The notes under the pieces are model-generated. The model had not been told where the DNA came from, did no database searches, and was given only the letters and a program-made list of their open reading frames with translations. Positions 49,322 through 61,481 of a stretch of 64,000 bases of DNA are shown one piece after another. A program made the translations under genes and the position numbers. Within the stretch, counting starts at the first letter, position 1. Every line of letters starts with the position of its first letter. The stretch covers positions 372,001-436,000 of the forward strand of contig JAJJXM010000021.1 of the NCBI GenBank assembly GCA_024516155.1. Direction: 5' to 3'. Origin of the DNA: Pyronema omphalodes (taxonomy: Eukaryota; Ascomycota; Pezizomycetes; Pezizales; Pyronemataceae).

Positions 49322-49834
49322 CGTGATGTGGGGGATTGAACTGTGACGTATGGTTCGAATGATGGAGGGGTGAGGTACTCACCTTGAAGCTGAAGTGTAG
49401 ATTAAGGGTAAGGGTTCGTGGGTTGATCATAGCGCGGATGCGACGTCAATAGATGCATGCGGATCTCCCGCTGTTGTCGACAGGGCTAAAGAGTGTGGGT
49501 GGATAAATGATAATCTTGGGCGAACGTGTAATTTTTTGCATTATATTCAATGAATATTCTTCGTCATGTTTGATAAATTGGTATAGCGGAAGTCTCCACT
49601 TGACGGTTGAAAATTTATTAAAGTAAGATAGGTTATACATGAGCGTTGTAAAAGTTTATTAAAGAAAATTGAGATGAGAAGAGCAAAAATTGCCGATGCC
49701 TCATAATCCATGAAAAGCAGTCAAATTTCCGGTGGGGGTTGCTTTGCCTTCGGGAAAATTCGCCAATGTAGATTACAACACACAAAAACAGCAACTTTGA
49801 AGATTCTGACTCAGGACTGTATAATTTTCTTTAC
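49322..49834. other. Intergenic between PRO3 and the right duplication arm
   Basis: Likely the PRO3 promoter and 5' leader. Nothing else recognised. Confidence 0.4.
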
Positions 49835-52800
49835 TCAAAGAAGGTTGTCCAAACGAGCCGCCTGAATCATATGGATAAGGCCTCCAGTAGCGTCTAATCG
49901 CCCAGTGGCGCACCACGAATATTTATAGTTACACCGGCGCTATGGCGAGCTTCTCGACGCTCAGCCAGGAGCATAGACATAAAGACTGGAGAGCAAAGCG
50001 TCACATATATGATATACCGGGTCGACTAGATATCTGTATCATCAATACAACCCTTGTTTTGAGCTAAGACGTCGGGAAGTCCTGAGCACGGCCGCGGGGC
50101 CCAGGGAACAGGGGTCCGGGGGTATATGGTACGTGAGTATGAGTAATCTTGTCTAACCACTCAGGGACCATGAGGTAACTGCGGGTACATATCGAGAAGA
50201 GTCAGGACGAATACATGGGGCAAGATAGCGGAGTTTTATGTAGCTAGATGTATCGATGTTCCTGCTGTATGAGACGTTCGTGACGTCGCTAATCATCCGA
50301 TTATACGCCGTGTTTTAAGCGCAGCTTGTGCGTTTGTGTACATAATATCTCATCGACTCTTTCGCTTTCATGTTGATATTTTTTTTCACTTCGTAACGCT
50401 CTATGTATGAAGGGACTGACTGGTTATGTGTAAAGTTTAATCAATAGCTATGACGCCTCTTCATAGCCTCATGATCGGTATTGCTAAATCACATCATGCA
50501 CCCTCACTCGTTTGCTGTATCGCCCGATCATGAACTTATGGATTCGAATTTTTTTTGTTTGTATATAAAAAATGATATTGATTTCTCTTCAATCACCTCT
50601 ATTAGACGGTGAATTAGTAACTTTTTAACTGGGAAGCATCGGTCTTTTGCTACACACAGCTCAATTCTATATTGCTTTTTTGGCTCGTGAATTCGTATCA
50701 GAAATAATTCTTTGTAAAGCTGTAAGCCTTTCACATGTAGCTTCAATGCCAACGATAGGGTTGGATGATTGAAAACAGTCCAATAAAGAAAAAAGAACAA
50801 AAATCGGAGGGAGTGGTATCTTAATGGTATCTTAATCATAACCCAATACCAACACTTTACAATAACTATTCGTCATAGAGCTCCGGTGTCGTTCATAAGC
50901 GGCCGGATTAACTTGTCGAGCGATTACTGGTCTCAAGTGAAACTCAACATCTGCACCCTTCACACTTGGGGCGACACTGTTGAGACTGATATGAAACAAC
51001 TAAACAACTAAACAACTAAACAACTTCGTGGTAAGTAGGATATGTGGATGAATTAAGATAATGATATTCTATTTCGCAATATCTGCAATGAACTGCCAGC
51101 GGGATGGTTCCAAGATATGCGCCTGAGAATCAGAGTTGAGTGATGAGGGTATGGTAAAGGTGGAGAGCCCCTTTGTTCTATTTCGATACGCCTATGAATT
51201 TTGAAGGTTCCTGTCTTGATAATGAAATAGCACACTGGAGCTGAGATTTTTAGAGTCAAATAGCCATAGCTCTTTGATAACTAGTTGGATTTCATCATTT
51301 CAATGCGATTAGGGCATAGCAAAAACGTATTAATTGAAAACAGAATCCAAAATCTTGAAATGAAAATTTTGTACATAAAATCCTCCAAACCCAAAGCAAT
51401 GAAGGAGACAAAGGAAACTAGTTAACAACCTTCCTCGAATTTACAGCTTTACCTATTAGTTCTGCTATGCTGTGGTATCCCTTTTGGTGTGCATACATGA
51501 GTCCTGTCATTCCATCGTCATCCTTTGCATGCACCTCGACGTCTTCCCGAGCAAGCAACAACTTAACAACACCTTCGCGGCCGTTTTCGCATGCCCGTAG
51601 AAACGCTGTCTTACCGTTGTTGTCCTTTGCATTGACCTCCATATCCTCCCGAGTAATTAGCAGCCTAACAACATCATCGTTGCCATTCCTTGATGCCCAA
51701 ACAAACGCCGTCATTCCATCGTTATTCTTCGCATTAAAATCGATATCGTCCCGAGCAAGTAGCAACTTAACAACATCTTCGTGGCCATTCCTCGATGCCC
51801 AAATAAACGCCGTAATTCAATCGTTATCCTTTGCATTAACATCGATATCGTCCCGAGCAAGTAGCAGCCCAACAACATCGTCATGGCCATTCCTCGATGC
51901 CCAAACAAACGCCGTCTTTCCATCGTTATCCTTTGCATTAACATCGATATCGTCTCGCGAAAGTAGCAACTTGACGACGCTACCATGGCCATTTTCACAT
52001 GCCCACATGAGTGCCGACTTTCCCCATATACTATCCTTTGCATTAACATCGATATCGTCCCGGGCAAGTAGCAGCGTAACAACATCGTCATGACGATCCC
52101 TCGATGCCCAAACTAACGCCGTCTTTCCATCGTTATCCTTTGCATGAACGTCGATATCCTTCCGGAAAACAAGTAACTTAACAATATCTTTTCGCCCGTT
52201 TTTGCACGCCCATAAAATCGCCGTCCTTCCATTGACATCCTTTGCATTAACTTCGATATCGTCCCGGGCAAGTAGCAACTTGACGACGCCTTCATGGCCC
52301 CTCTCGCATGCCCAAACAAACGCCGTGCTTCCATCATTATCCTTTGCATTAACATCGATACCGTCCCGGGCAAGTAGCAAGCTCATAATAACTTCGTGGC
52401 CGTTCCGCCATGCCCAAACTAACGCCGTCTTTCCATCATTATCCTTTGCATTAACATCGATATCGTCTCGCGAAAGTAGCAACTTGACGACGCTACCATG
52501 GCCATTTTCACATGCCCACATGAGTGCCGACTTTCCCCATATACTATCCTTTGCATTAACATCGATATCGTCCCGGGCAAGTAGCAGCGTAACAACATCG
52601 TCATGACGATCCCTCGATGCCCAAACTAACGCCGTCTTTCCATCGTTATCCTTTGCATGAACGTCGATATCCTTCCGGAAAACAAGTAACTTAACAATAT
52701 CTTTTCGCCCGTTTTTGCACGCCCATAAAATCGCCGTCCTTCCATTGACATCCTTTGCATTAACTTCGATATCGTCCCGAGCAAGTAGCAGCTTTACAAT

Positions 52801-55079
52801 ACCTTCGTGGCCGTTCCCCCATGCCCAAACTAACGCCGTCATTCCATGGTTATCCTTTGCATTAACGTCGATATCCTTCCGAGAAACAAGTAGCTTGACA
52901 ACATCTTTTCGCCCATTTTCGCACGCCCATAGAATCGCCGTCTTTCCATCGTTATCCTTTGCATTGACCTCGATATCGTCCCGAGCAAGTAGCAGCTTTA
53001 CAATACCTTCGTGGCCGTTCCCCCATGCCCAAACTAACGCCGTCTTTCCATCGTTATCCTTTGCATTAACTTCGATATCGTCCCCAGCAAGTAGGAGCGT
53101 AACAACATCGACGTGGCCATTACTGGATGCCCAAACTAACGCCGTCTTTCCATTGTTATCCTTTGCATTGACCTCGATATCGTCCCGAGCAAGTAGCAAA
53201 CAGACAACACCTTCGTTACCAGTTTTTGCTGCTATGTGTAGTGCCTGCATCTTTTCTCCATCCTTGGTTACAGCCCGTGGATCACAACCAGACTCTAACA
53301 GTAAATTGGCCCATTTCAGGTCTCCAGAATCCGCCGCTTTGTGAATCGGTGTCCATCCGTTTCTGTCAAAAGTATTTCTTGCAATTCCGACTTTGAGAAA
53401 TGCCTGAGCCTTGACATATCGCTGCTTAACCGCCTGGGAAATGCTGGAAGTTTTTGGTTTCGTATCTGGTGCAATTGCACTGTCATCATCGTCCGAATGG
53501 TGGTTTGTATCGCTGTAGTCGTTCTCCTCCGATGCTTCTGGCAAAATGAAGAGTGATATCTGCTCAAGGTGACGGCCAAGATGGCTTCTGAGTAGTTTCG
53601 GTGCATGTTTCTCTTGACACAAAGGACATTTTTCCTTTCCTTCTACTGCTCGTGCACCGCTAGCGATCAGAATCTCGAGCTGATTCTTCGAGCTGGAGAT
53701 GATGCCCTTGTGCTTCTTGACGAGATGTTTCTGGAACTTTTCGCTCCAAGGGAAGGTTGATTTACAGTTGCTGCAAAACCACTCGCGACGATGCATCTCC
53801 CTCTCATGAGCGAACCATTCATGCCGACTCTCGTAAAGATGGGCACCCTTAGCACAGTCCTTGAAGGTGCAAACGTATGGGCGTAAGTCCTGGAACACGT
53901 GCTTCCTATGATGACAACAGTCATTAGCATCTTACACAACTGAAACGACAAATGTAACTCACTTCCAAGACACACGGCTCTCTGTCTGTACAATGATGAA
54001 ACAGTACGGGCATTGAAACGGTCCCTTGTCATATCCGGGAGGTGGGGCTGGAACCCTAAGACCACCGGAGTTGGCCGAGGACGATGCGTACGACGTGGCT
54101 GAGAACCCGGCTTCCGAGTGGCTATCTAGGCCGACTGGCACGACTTCGGCCATGTCGGCATTCCCGGGATAAACTGTGGAAACAGTTGTACGCATATCCG
54201 TCGGGGCTTCCGAGTAGAAATCGTCCTGATTCTCCTGTGATTCGGTGTCAGGGGCATCGCCGACAGCAACTTTTCGACCCACAATCTTCTCATGGTGTTC
54301 GTTATGGTACTTCAGCAGCTGTCGCCGCTTGGTGTTGGCCTTCCCCAGCCGCTCGATGAGATACCGGTAGTCTTCGCTGAGCGGGAATTTGTTGCTGACA
54401 TAATCGATATCAAAGGACTCGAAATGCGAGACGTCGATTCTCTCCATTCTTTCCAGGCGATTGGCCGATGCAGGGTTCTGAACGGTGATCGAGAGTCGGT
54501 ACAAGCATGTGATGACGTTGCCAATCTCCTTCATGGCTTCCTTCAGCGGTGATGTCGACTTGATTTCGTTGTCTGTATCGGAATCCGTGGCATCAACTGC
54601 CTGTGGCACTGCAGGTTGTGACCCAACCGTGTTCCGCAAATTGTTTTCCGCTTCGATTTCATCTAAGGATACCATGAAAGCTATCCGGAGCTTAGAATCA
54701 TGGGTCGCAAGTCTCCACAAGTTGGGAAATACTCACTGTCCTCTAAGACATCATTCAAGTCCTTCAGTAAGTCTTTAACCCTCTCCGAAACCTCGGAGGC
54801 TTCGCGAAGGCGGTGATCGAGTGACATAACCCCGCGACGGTGTGCAGCGACATTCTCAGCCCATACCTTCAGTCGTCCAAAGTCGTCAGGCAGAGTCTCG
54901 GGGGGCCTCTGCGACTCCTTAAAATGGTCGAGGAGTCGGTCGAAGGAAGCAACTGATTCCCAGTATAGAGGAGCGATCATGATCGTACCGAGTTCCATTT
55001 CGGATGACATCGTGGCGGTGTGTTGGTCTGACGATGGTCTGTAAGCGCTCAAGGCAGGCTTTTCAGTGAATGCGGGGTT
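49835..55079 (-). repeat. Right arm of the inverted segmental duplication
   Basis: Reverse-complement counterpart of 28869-34222. It runs from near TACTCAAAGAA at the inner end to GGCTTTTCAGTGAATGCGGGG at the outer end. The segment between 50270 and 50520 is particularly well conserved with 33580-33760, including GCGCTTAAAACACGGCGTATAAT. Exon 3 is 105 bp shorter than in the left arm, matching one ankyrin repeat fewer. Confidence 0.9.
51418..55010 (-). pseudogene. C2H2-like zinc-finger / ankyrin-repeat protein, copy B with in-frame stop
   Basis: Exons 55010-54737, 54680-53963 and 53905-51418 have the same structure as copy A. A TGA at 51819-51817 interrupts the array at a position where other repeats read GATGGAATG; a single G-to-T change (GGA to TGA) explains it. 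The frame continues uninterrupted beyond it to the natural TAG at 51418, ending AELIGKAVNSRKVVN as in copy A. Translation to the TGA gives 1026 residues, retaining the N-terminal domain, all zinc-finger cysteines and about 14 of 18 ankyrin repeats, so a shortened product could still function. Repeats 5-8 and 10-13 are an almost identical cassette. I label it pseudogene only for the stop; expression could show a live truncated allele. Confidence 0.85.
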
Positions 55080-55333
55080 CACAACAGTACGTACCAGATG
55101 CATGCGGTGTGCTGATGAAGCTGTGCAGAAAGTATCACCAGTCAGTATGATTCGACCGCTACACAACTGCTGTGACCGTTCTCGGATCCCCGCTTCTAGC
55201 ATCGGAACTGAGCTTCCATAATTGGGGTTCTCCGCAAGTCAACGGCAGACAAATATCGGGTAGCCCGCTGCACATCTTCAATCTGTGACTTTGAGTTCGG
55301 ATTTACGAAGGAGCCAGATGTTGTACTATTGAA
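55080..55333. other. Between the right arm and the small TIR element
   Basis: Unique sequence upstream of copy B. It probably contains the promoter. No similarity to the corresponding side of copy A. Confidence 0.4.
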
Positions 55334-55567
55334 TGGAGAACTTCCCGTAAGACTATAGCAACGCTTTTTCTATTACATTTTCCAACAAAACACAATGCCA
55401 TCCAATCAGTCAAGAGTTGTAACTCTGAAATTACAAAGGCACTGGGGTCAGAGACGCGCTCAATCGTGATAAGCGAAATCGTAACAATTTACGGTATCAA
55501 TCTGCTGTAAAATGGAATAGAAAAATTGTTGCTATAGCGTGTCTATAGACTTACGGGAAGTTCTCCA
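55334..55567. mobile_element. Small TIR element (MITE), related terminus to that at 27.5 kb
   Basis: TGGAGAACTTCCCGTAAG (55334 onward) and its complement (ending 55567) are perfect inverted repeats, and the match extends with a TATAG block after a 2-base difference. The interior of about 190 bp is non-coding and AT-rich. The terminal TGGAG-R-ACTTCCC is shared with the element at 27479-27681. No clear target duplication. Confidence 0.75.
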
Positions 55568-57012
55568 ATGTTGCACAGGCGTTTTCGAGTTTGAAATCGT
55601 GATTCACGTTTATTTAGTTTGAAATGCTAATACCAGCTCGGATTGTCCTATATGGGCCTTTCAGGCCTCGGTAAGCGTATTATTCAATAAATAACAAATA
55701 CCAGTTCGGTGGGCATTATGATTAATGATTTTCTTCACTTACTAATAGTCGTTTGCTCCAACGTGGACTGCACCTGAAAAGCAGACAATTGAGATCTAAA
55801 AACAACCCTCCAAGTAGTATATATTCAAAATTTTAGAACCAGATATCGAACGTACATTTCATCCTATCGGGGAAAAACATTGTTTTCCAGGATATTTCTT
55901 CCTAGATCATGGTCCATACTACTCTCACTTGAATCCATGTGAATCTAACAGACGATATATTTCCTGATATGTTTCGAGTCCTCCTTTAAGCACATTAGAG
56001 TTGGGAAACCGAGTGCTGCAAAATGCTTACTCAAATTCATCACCTCATGTGATCTGAGGTCTTTTTATCAATAACATGTTATTCCATAGGTATGTAGCGT
56101 ATATCACCTGTCTAATAAGGCTTTGCGCCTTGTCCCATTGTACGATTTAGTGCATCAATGCTTTATCATGCATCCTGTCATCTGTCAAAACCTTAGGACA
56201 ACGTAGCCTCATGAAAATTGGTAGTTAATGTATTATATACGCTATATCCTCACTCCTATAATAAGAAAAGAATCCTAAAACTCTTGTGGAAAATAATTCT
56301 CACTCAAGCCTATTATATTTCAAATGATTCCCACAGTTTTTTTATTTACAAGAGGTTAAAATTTTTTATTTCTATCGTGCCTCACACACCTTTATTCATA
56401 CGGTTGCAGCTACAAAGAGTATTTGCAGGACACTATAACCGCATACTGGGATTCAGAAGGCACTTCAAATTTATGGCTATCTTGAAATGCTATACAATAA
56501 AACCCTTCTATGACGATTTGTCGGGACCGGAGGAACGCAACCTTATCGTACAGACAATATCCTTACATAGAGCAAGCCTTGGTGCGAGTGATTGCTTGAG
56601 ATGGATTGCATCTTCAGCCGAACCTCTCTATATGACTACCATACAAATGTCTCACCAATTCTCAACAATATTCGTATCTTATACTAAAAACTATTAATCC
56701 CATACAAAAACTGTCACGATGATAGCCGCCCATCATAAAATATAGAGTAAATATCCGCTTGTACAGAATCGCTGTACAAGGTGTTTATTTGTAGTGATTA
56801 TCAGACATTCATCTGTCAGCTGAAGTGAGGTGGCGTAGAGTAACAATGATCTCATCCACATACCCATGGCAACCAGACTAGTCAATCAACCCAGCACAAT
56901 CTCACTGACTAAATTGTGAAGGCCTCCACCCATACAAGAACTAGCCCCGTCGTGAATAATATTTGCTATTTATTGAGTCATAATGTAATTCTGGTTAATC
57001 GTGACATCACAT
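55568..57012. other. Intergenic with one doubtful ORF
   Basis: A 159-codon plus-strand ORF at 56218-56697 has no recognisable domain and is Tyr/Ile/Phe-rich, as expected of AT-rich non-coding DNA. I do not call it a gene. Confidence 0.4.
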
Positions 57013-57086
57013 GGTTTCATGGTGTAGTTGGTTATCACATCAGTCTAACACACTGAAGGTCCCCAGATCGAGCCTGGGTGAAATCA
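57013..57086 (+). tRNA. tRNA-Val(AAC)
   Basis: A 74-nt cloverleaf: acceptor GGTTTCA/TGAAATC with one G-T pair and discriminator A; D arm GTGT/TCAC enclosing AGTTGGTTA; anticodon stem TCAGT/ACTGA, fully paired, with loop CTAACAC (anticodon AAC); variable AGGTC; T stem CCCAG/CTGGG, fully paired, with loop ATCGAGC. No intron. The T loop starts with A where T54 is nearly universal, which also weakens the B box (GATCGAGCC against GTTCRANNC), and one D-stem pair is T-T. It could be a working gene or a slightly degraded copy. Confidence 0.88.
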
Positions 57087-57088
57087 TC

Positions 57089-57093
57089 TTTTT
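57089..57093 (+). terminator. RNA polymerase III T5 terminator
   Basis: Five T residues begin three bases after the tRNA discriminator base, as usual for pol III genes. Confidence 0.8.
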
Positions 57094-57812
57094 GCGAGGT
57101 CAACAGTTTTTTTTGTGCAACTCTTGATACCTGCAGCTTCCACATCGAGTCACATTCCTTGAGATTTAACTCAATACAAGGGTTTTATAACGTGTGTAAG
57201 CGCATTGAAATTTAAAATTGGGCAACTTTGACCACTTAAGCTTTTCACCGGAGATTACTAAATTGTTTCTTAGCATTTTGGTATCATTTTTGGGCAACGC
57301 CCTACATAGCTAAAGGCAGGCATAATTGTGGTCACGGTGTCATATACTAGTGCTTCACTCATAATGAAACCACATACCTTTCAAGTATCGGAAGAAAAAG
57401 TTATGTCAGTGCAGGGTAAAAACTCCCGCCAGAGGCACGATATCATTCAGTGGCTATACAACAGAAAATCCGAGGGGGAGATGACATGACCATATTCCCT
57501 CCTACTATCAAGCAAGTCTTTCACCAACATAAACAAGTATATATATACATGTTAGTCATTCATTTAGCCCTGTATGTGAAGAATCAGACCAGTGATTCCG
57601 TCCCCAAGTGTATATCATAAAACGCAGAAACTGTAAATCGAGTGAAGCAGCAAATTGGAAAATGTAGAAACTGTAGCAAAAACTGGCGATTATTCATACA
57701 ACCCTTCTATCTGATTAGACCTCATGTCCTCAAATATCCGTAAGTTAGCAATAACAGCAAGCATTTTTCGATTAAAGAGGTCAAAGATAAACCCTCGTAT
57801 TACGGATTGTGT
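57094..57812. other. Intergenic, nothing recognised
   Basis: AT-rich 3' flank of the tRNA and of the RRM gene. Confidence 0.4.
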
Positions 57813-60525
57813 CTAAGCCTTCAAATTAACATGTTTGTCATAGGAACCAGTAGTACCCATCTTAAGGTGCTTGGCGAGGTTTGATTTCTGCTCAAGAACG
57901 CTTCGTACGGCCTGCTCAATAGCAGCCCATTCCACCCTTGAGGCCTGGGCCATGGTAAGATGACCTTTCTTGCTCTCCTCCTGAGGTTGCTTGGATGTAT
58001 TCCTGGGCTTGATCAATTCTTCAAGTCCCTGCGAAGAATTATCTGCCATGAAGGGAGATCCGGACAGCTTGGTCGCTGACAACTCAAAAAGGTGCGTATA
58101 AAACTGAGATCATCCGTCAGTTAAGTTTTCCTGTGTCTAGTCTAGGAGTATTCTTACCTCTAACACTTTTCTCTCTGCACCGATAGCCTTTCCCAATGCT
58201 TCAAATCCACTCAAAGAGTTGATGTCGGAATCCACCTGGATGCCGTCTGCTCCAAACTCTGCTGCTTTTACCAAATCATATTTCTGAGAATCCGTGAATC
58301 CAGAGCATCGGATCCCAACACGCAGAAGTGCCTTGAGTAACTCTAGGTCTAAGTTGGGCATGGTCCTTCCTCGCTTGATCTGACGCTTCAGTATATCAAC
58401 TGCTTGAAGTAATGCCTGAAATATGTAGTCGCGTTGAGCAATTGTGTAGCAGTCGGTGGCGAACCAAGGGAACTTTGATACAATAGACATAAGTGACTGG
58501 AAGGGTCTCTGAAGACACTTACGACTGAATGGACTCTATTCAGAGTTAACTTGGATATCCAGGATATGAAATTAAGCACCACTTACCCTATGAGGCGTCC
58601 TAGCATGTTGAACAATCAAGACAAGTTCCTCTCGGGAGATAATCTCGGTTTTAGCCCCAAATTCAGATTTGTCTGGAGCAGGTCTTGGAACAACACCGTC
58701 CCACACAATTCCCTTTGCTCTAGGGAAAACATCTTTCATGAGGTCGGTTGTATCAACGACATCCAATGATAAGTGTCTGTTCCCGAGAACACGAGAGCGG
58801 CGACGTGAAACACACTTCCACGCGTCCTTAGAATTCATAAACTCAACATACGCGTCCATGGTTTTTCCCTATATTCTATCAGAGATAGTCCCAGGATTTT
58901 AGTGGAGTGGGTTGGGTCTTACGGTTGATCTATCCATGATAACGTGAACTCCGATGCTGCCAAAAATTTCGGGAACGATGTTGGAATTCTTTCCGAGAAA
59001 TTCAAGTAACTCTTCAGACGTAACGTTGTAGGGAATCTATTAACAAATGAAAGTTAGATTCAAGTGCTTTACTATCGAGGTTGGGATACTGACGTTACCA
59101 ATCTTGACACAGCTCCAGTTCTGAGGCAACGAGTTCCTCCCAAGGTCAACGAAAGGTGCATGTTGAAAAGCAGTATCCGGATCTAGGGACAACAAACTAC
59201 CAGGGTTGGTCGAGTCAGGAATCACTGGCATTCTTGGGGGTAGAGTTGTATGCGATAACAGCACTTCAGGAACTTCTGGAATGGTATCAAAGACATTAAC
59301 GTTCTCCCGTGCTGACCTCATTGGTGTAGGCTGGTATCGACTAGTAGGGGTAGGACTGGAAAACTGAACGGCACCAGTTGAAGAAATTGGCGATGCAACA
59401 AAAGAAGCAGGTGAATAAATAGAACTAGGTGAGTAACTCTGTGCAACAAGTTTTGCAGTAGGCTGAATAGGATAAATATTGGTCTGTTGTTGGACAATTT
59501 CGCTCATATTCCACACACGCTACACAAAATAAGTCAGTATTGTTGATACAAAGTGAGTGAATAGTCAATACCTCGCCACATCCACAGTACACCTCGCTTC
59601 CATGAGAGACTCCATATCCATATCTCTGGGCACACTCCTCACAAGCCCTACAATCGCATGGTACAACCTTCCGAGTAGGTTCGAATAGACAATGAGAGCA
59701 TCCTAGGACCATCTTCATAGATCCAGAAGTCTTTTTTGATCCCCGAGATTCCGAAGAGCCCTTGTTGTCTTTGGAAGGCTCTGTTCCCTGGATCGATCCG
59801 TTGGAGGCATTCTGAGCCATTGTACGTTCCTGAGATTCTTCTGTCCATGTGGCCTTACCCTTACCCTTATGGTCTCTTTCGAGCTCACCCGACATGGTAG
59901 TCTGAGTCTCTGACCCTGTCATGCTATTCTTCCAACTAAATGTAGTGCCCCCACCGGATGAACCATCAGTAGAATAAGAAACAAAACGAGAGCCGAGTGC
60001 CCCTAATGAATCTCGTGTCTGATTCTGAATACCTTTGAAGTCTTTGGTGTCGATTTGTGGTGCGTTGGATGAAGTCTTTCGTGGGTTATTATTTTCTTTG
60101 TGACTGGTAGTCTGGTTAGTGAGCGAGATGGATCCGGAGCTATTCTTGGCATGTTCATATCCGTTCGATCCTTGCTTCAGCGGCTCTCGCTGCTTCGACT
60201 TCATAGAGCTGACTGCCTTGAGAGATTCGATTGCTGTTTTCTTCTCGACAGGCTTGGAAACGTTCTCATCGGGGCGAGTAATTCTAACAGCTGGTATCTG
60301 ACGAGGACGAGCAAAGACTCCAGTAGCAAATCCACTTGAGAGCCCAAGGGGGTAGCCGTGATAAAGACCAGCCTCACACTGGCAGCCTTCAGGATTAACA
60401 GGCCGCCCAAGCTCATCGGTGGGGCAGTTGCACATCCGGGAAACATTTTGAGAAGTTGAAGTTGTATCAGCAAAAGGCCACTCCAAGTAGGAGCTGTAAA
60501 CAGCGCTTTTGTCGCGGAGAGACAT
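57813..60525 (-). CDS. RING-like / RRM RNA-binding protein
   Basis: Six exons: 60525-59572, 59519-59094, 59036-58923, 58868-58587, 58508-58158 and 58103-57813, all phase 0, introns 52-78 bp, giving 805 residues. Residues 31-50 hold a small Cys cluster (MCNC...GCQC). Residues 272-318 form a C2-type metal-binding block ([22 protein letters not shown]) resembling a RING but lacking the usual His. An RRM spans about 448-535: RNP2 is CVKIGNIPYN, split by an intron, and RNP1 is [10 protein letters not shown], also just after a splice site. Downstream is a helical region ([27 protein letters not shown]) conserved in fungal relatives, to my recollection. Acceptors of exons 5 and 6 have in-frame alternatives. 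Role unknown; RNA binding is inferred. Confidence 0.83.
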
Positions 60526-61481
60526 CCTGAATCAAAGAGCGGTGATTAAAAACAGTAGGAGAATAAAGTCCTGTCAATGAGGAGAAAGGGAGATAGAAGC
60601 AAGCAGTATTCGGTAAAAGATGCACAAAGAAAGCAGTGTACCGAAGAAGGTTGAATAAAAAAGAAAGAAGTTTGACGGAAGTTAGAAACGATCAGGAAAG
60701 ACGGCGGTAAATAGGATTGGAAGTGGGACGAGGGAGGTGTTGAAGCGAAAAAGAAGTGGGGAGATCGGAAAAGTGGAGTGAATATGTACTCGAGGTGGAG
60801 GACGGTAACCAGATAAGCCAACGATTTTTTGATTTACAGCACAGCCATCCATGCGGCAACAACTCGCCGATACGCTACAGCATCATTATAGGAATTTAAC
60901 CTATTTCAAATTGCCGACCTAAACAAGATCATCGCTAGAATCACAGTGTTTATTCGCATTTATGGCACGGGGCGATCAGCATTTGCCGTGTTATATATAT
61001 GGTTATTTTGCAAAACCCGAGCATACCCCCGGATTTCAGAATTCAGTTTCATATCATCTCTGCTCGTATCATGACCATGATATAATAAAATCCTGTGCAG
61101 ATAACGTAATAAATTTCCCCGATGTTCATGTGATTATTGTAGGCACTAATCGGCGGAATCTTGGTCTATGTTGTCGGTTTCTCCGGTATATTCTAGAGGC
61201 TAGGCTCGGCCTATGGTCTCTAAAGGTTGGCCGATGCTTCCAAATCAGTCTAGAAATACGTTACTTTGGCGTTTGTCGCGGAAAGCAAGTAATGCACAAT
61301 CGCCTTCCTCGATGGCGGTGCCGCGAGCTCGCTAAAATTTCCATTTATGATTAAGCTTATTTTATCACATGATCTAGCTTCGACAGGGGTTTCGGTCTTA
61401 CTGGTCGACAGGGATCACAGAGATGCAGTCGCGCCGACCGCACCGAAGCTCTGTGAGCTCGGAAACTTCACGACAATTACG
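60526..61481. promoter_or_regulatory. Divergent promoter region, RRM gene and PRCC-like gene
   Basis: 956 bp between starts. The RRM-gene side (60546-60821) is strongly polypyrimidine on its sense strand, a typical fungal 5' leader. A 130-codon plus-strand ORF at 60962-61354 has no domain and is not called. Confidence 0.5.

Noticed and set aside
60962..61354. 130-codon ORF upstream of the PRCC-like gene
   Set aside because: No recognisable domain and it overlaps the shared promoter region of two genes; treated as chance.
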